DNA from: Phreatobacter stygius
Lineage (GTDB): Bacteria > Pseudomonadota > Alphaproteobacteria > Rhizobiales > Phreatobacteraceae
Reading direction: 5' to 3'
DNA length: 64,000 nucleotides
NCBI RefSeq assembly: GCF_005144885.1
Contig: NZ_CP039690.1
Location: 6,746,873-6,810,872 of the forward strand
The notes under the pieces were generated by a model. That model searched no databases and was not told where the DNA came from. It saw nothing but the letters and a program-made list of their open reading frames with translations. Shown in pieces: positions 63,716 to 64,000 of the stretch. The position numbers and the translations under genes are program-made. Positions within the stretch are counted from its first letter, which is position 1, and each line of letters opens with the position of its first letter.

Positions 63716-64000
63716 TCAGCGCGTTTTGGCGATATCGGTCAGGACGTCGTCGACCGCGGTCAGGAACAGGTCGGCGTTATCGAGCGAGAAGACCAAAGGC
63801 GGCCGGATCTTCAGCACATTGGCGGCAGGTCCCGCCGCGCTGATCAGCACCCGCTTGTCGCGCAGGCCATTGACCAGCTTCGCCGTTTCGAGCGTCGCCG
63901 GCTGGCGCGTCTCCCGGTCGGCGACCAGTTCCGCGCCGACGAACAGGCCGGCGCCGCGCACGTCGCCGATCAGCTCATGGCGCCTGGCGATCTGTCTCAG
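63716..64000 (-). CDS. Class III aminotransferase, C-terminal part (gene continues past window edge)
   Basis: The last 94 residues of a PLP-dependent class III (fold type I) aminotransferase. RRHELIGDVRGAGLFVGAELVADRETRQPAT is the conserved domain near the C-terminus, and RPPLVFSLDNADLFLTAVDDVL the end. The frame is open at base 64000. The substrate cannot be judged without the N-terminus. It is the upstream partner of the amidohydrolase gene. Confidence 0.85.
   Translation of the reverse strand: MRQIARRHELIGDVRGAGLFVGAELVADRETRQPATLETAKLVNGLRDKRVLISAAGPAANVLKIRPPLVFSLDNADLFLTAVDDVLTDIAKTR

Overview
The window is GC-rich chromosomal DNA from an alphaproteobacterium, most likely of the order Hyphomicrobiales (Rhizobiales). 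The evidence is the gene order rpsB-tsf-pyrH-frr-uppS-cdsA-dxr-rseP-bamA-lpxD-fabZ-lpxA-lpxI-lpxB, the use of LpxI rather than LpxH, an S2 protein with a long C-terminal extension, and a soxBDAG-purU unit. The genus cannot be fixed from sequence alone. No rRNA, tRNA, CRISPR array, phage or complete insertion sequence was seen.

Region 1 (1-20150) is conserved housekeeping DNA. It holds the 3'-truncated comEC and the divergent gltX, then gltA with a clear promoter and terminator. On the minus strand follows the long translation / envelope block: ribosomal protein S2 and EF-Ts, UMP kinase, ribosome recycling factor, undecaprenyl-PP and CDP-DAG synthesis, DXP reductoisomerase, the site-2 protease RseP, BamA and most of early lipid A synthesis.

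Region 2 (20151-24280) is a small accessory patch. It carries a HAD phosphatase, a MOSC protein, and an enoyl-CoA hydratase / alcohol dehydrogenase pair divergent from a TetR regulator with two TACAC-N6-GTGTA operators. A 78-bp remnant of a second MOSC gene lies just behind tetR. Region 3 (24279-30484) encodes heterotetrameric sarcosine oxidase (soxBDAG) with divergent purU, a one-carbon / tetrahydrofolate module.

Region 4 (30485-42605) opens with a compound repeat element and a double-receiver protein. It then holds what looks like a ureide / hydantoin / cyclic-imide utilisation island: a beta-propeller related to peptidylamidoglycolate lyase, a PuuE-type allantoinase, an amidase, a hydantoin/allantoin racemase, and a LysR regulator. 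Divergent from the regulator runs an operon of a D-carbamoylase homologue, a polar amino-acid-type ABC transporter with two binding proteins, and a metal-type NodB-fold hydrolase. No amidohydrolase-type hydantoinase is present, so the NodB-fold proteins are the candidates for ring opening. This is the most interesting biology in the window.

Region 5 (42666-56278) contains Fe-type SOD with a divergent cysteine-containing regulator, a heavy-metal RND efflux operon (response regulator, kinase, adaptor fusion, pump, two small periplasmic proteins), an MgtC homologue, a methyltransferase / MerR pair, and a tautomerase / LysR pair. Region 6 (56338-64000) holds a GntR regulator with an IlvD-type sugar-acid dehydratase and an RraA-type aldolase, a YcaQ-like protein, an orphan Bug/TctC binding protein, an amidohydrolase, and the end of a class III aminotransferase.

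A family of mosaic intergenic repeats (a palindromic CCCTC...GAGGG module, often next to GGCGAAT heptamer arrays) occurs at least seven times, mostly at gene 3' ends or between convergent genes.
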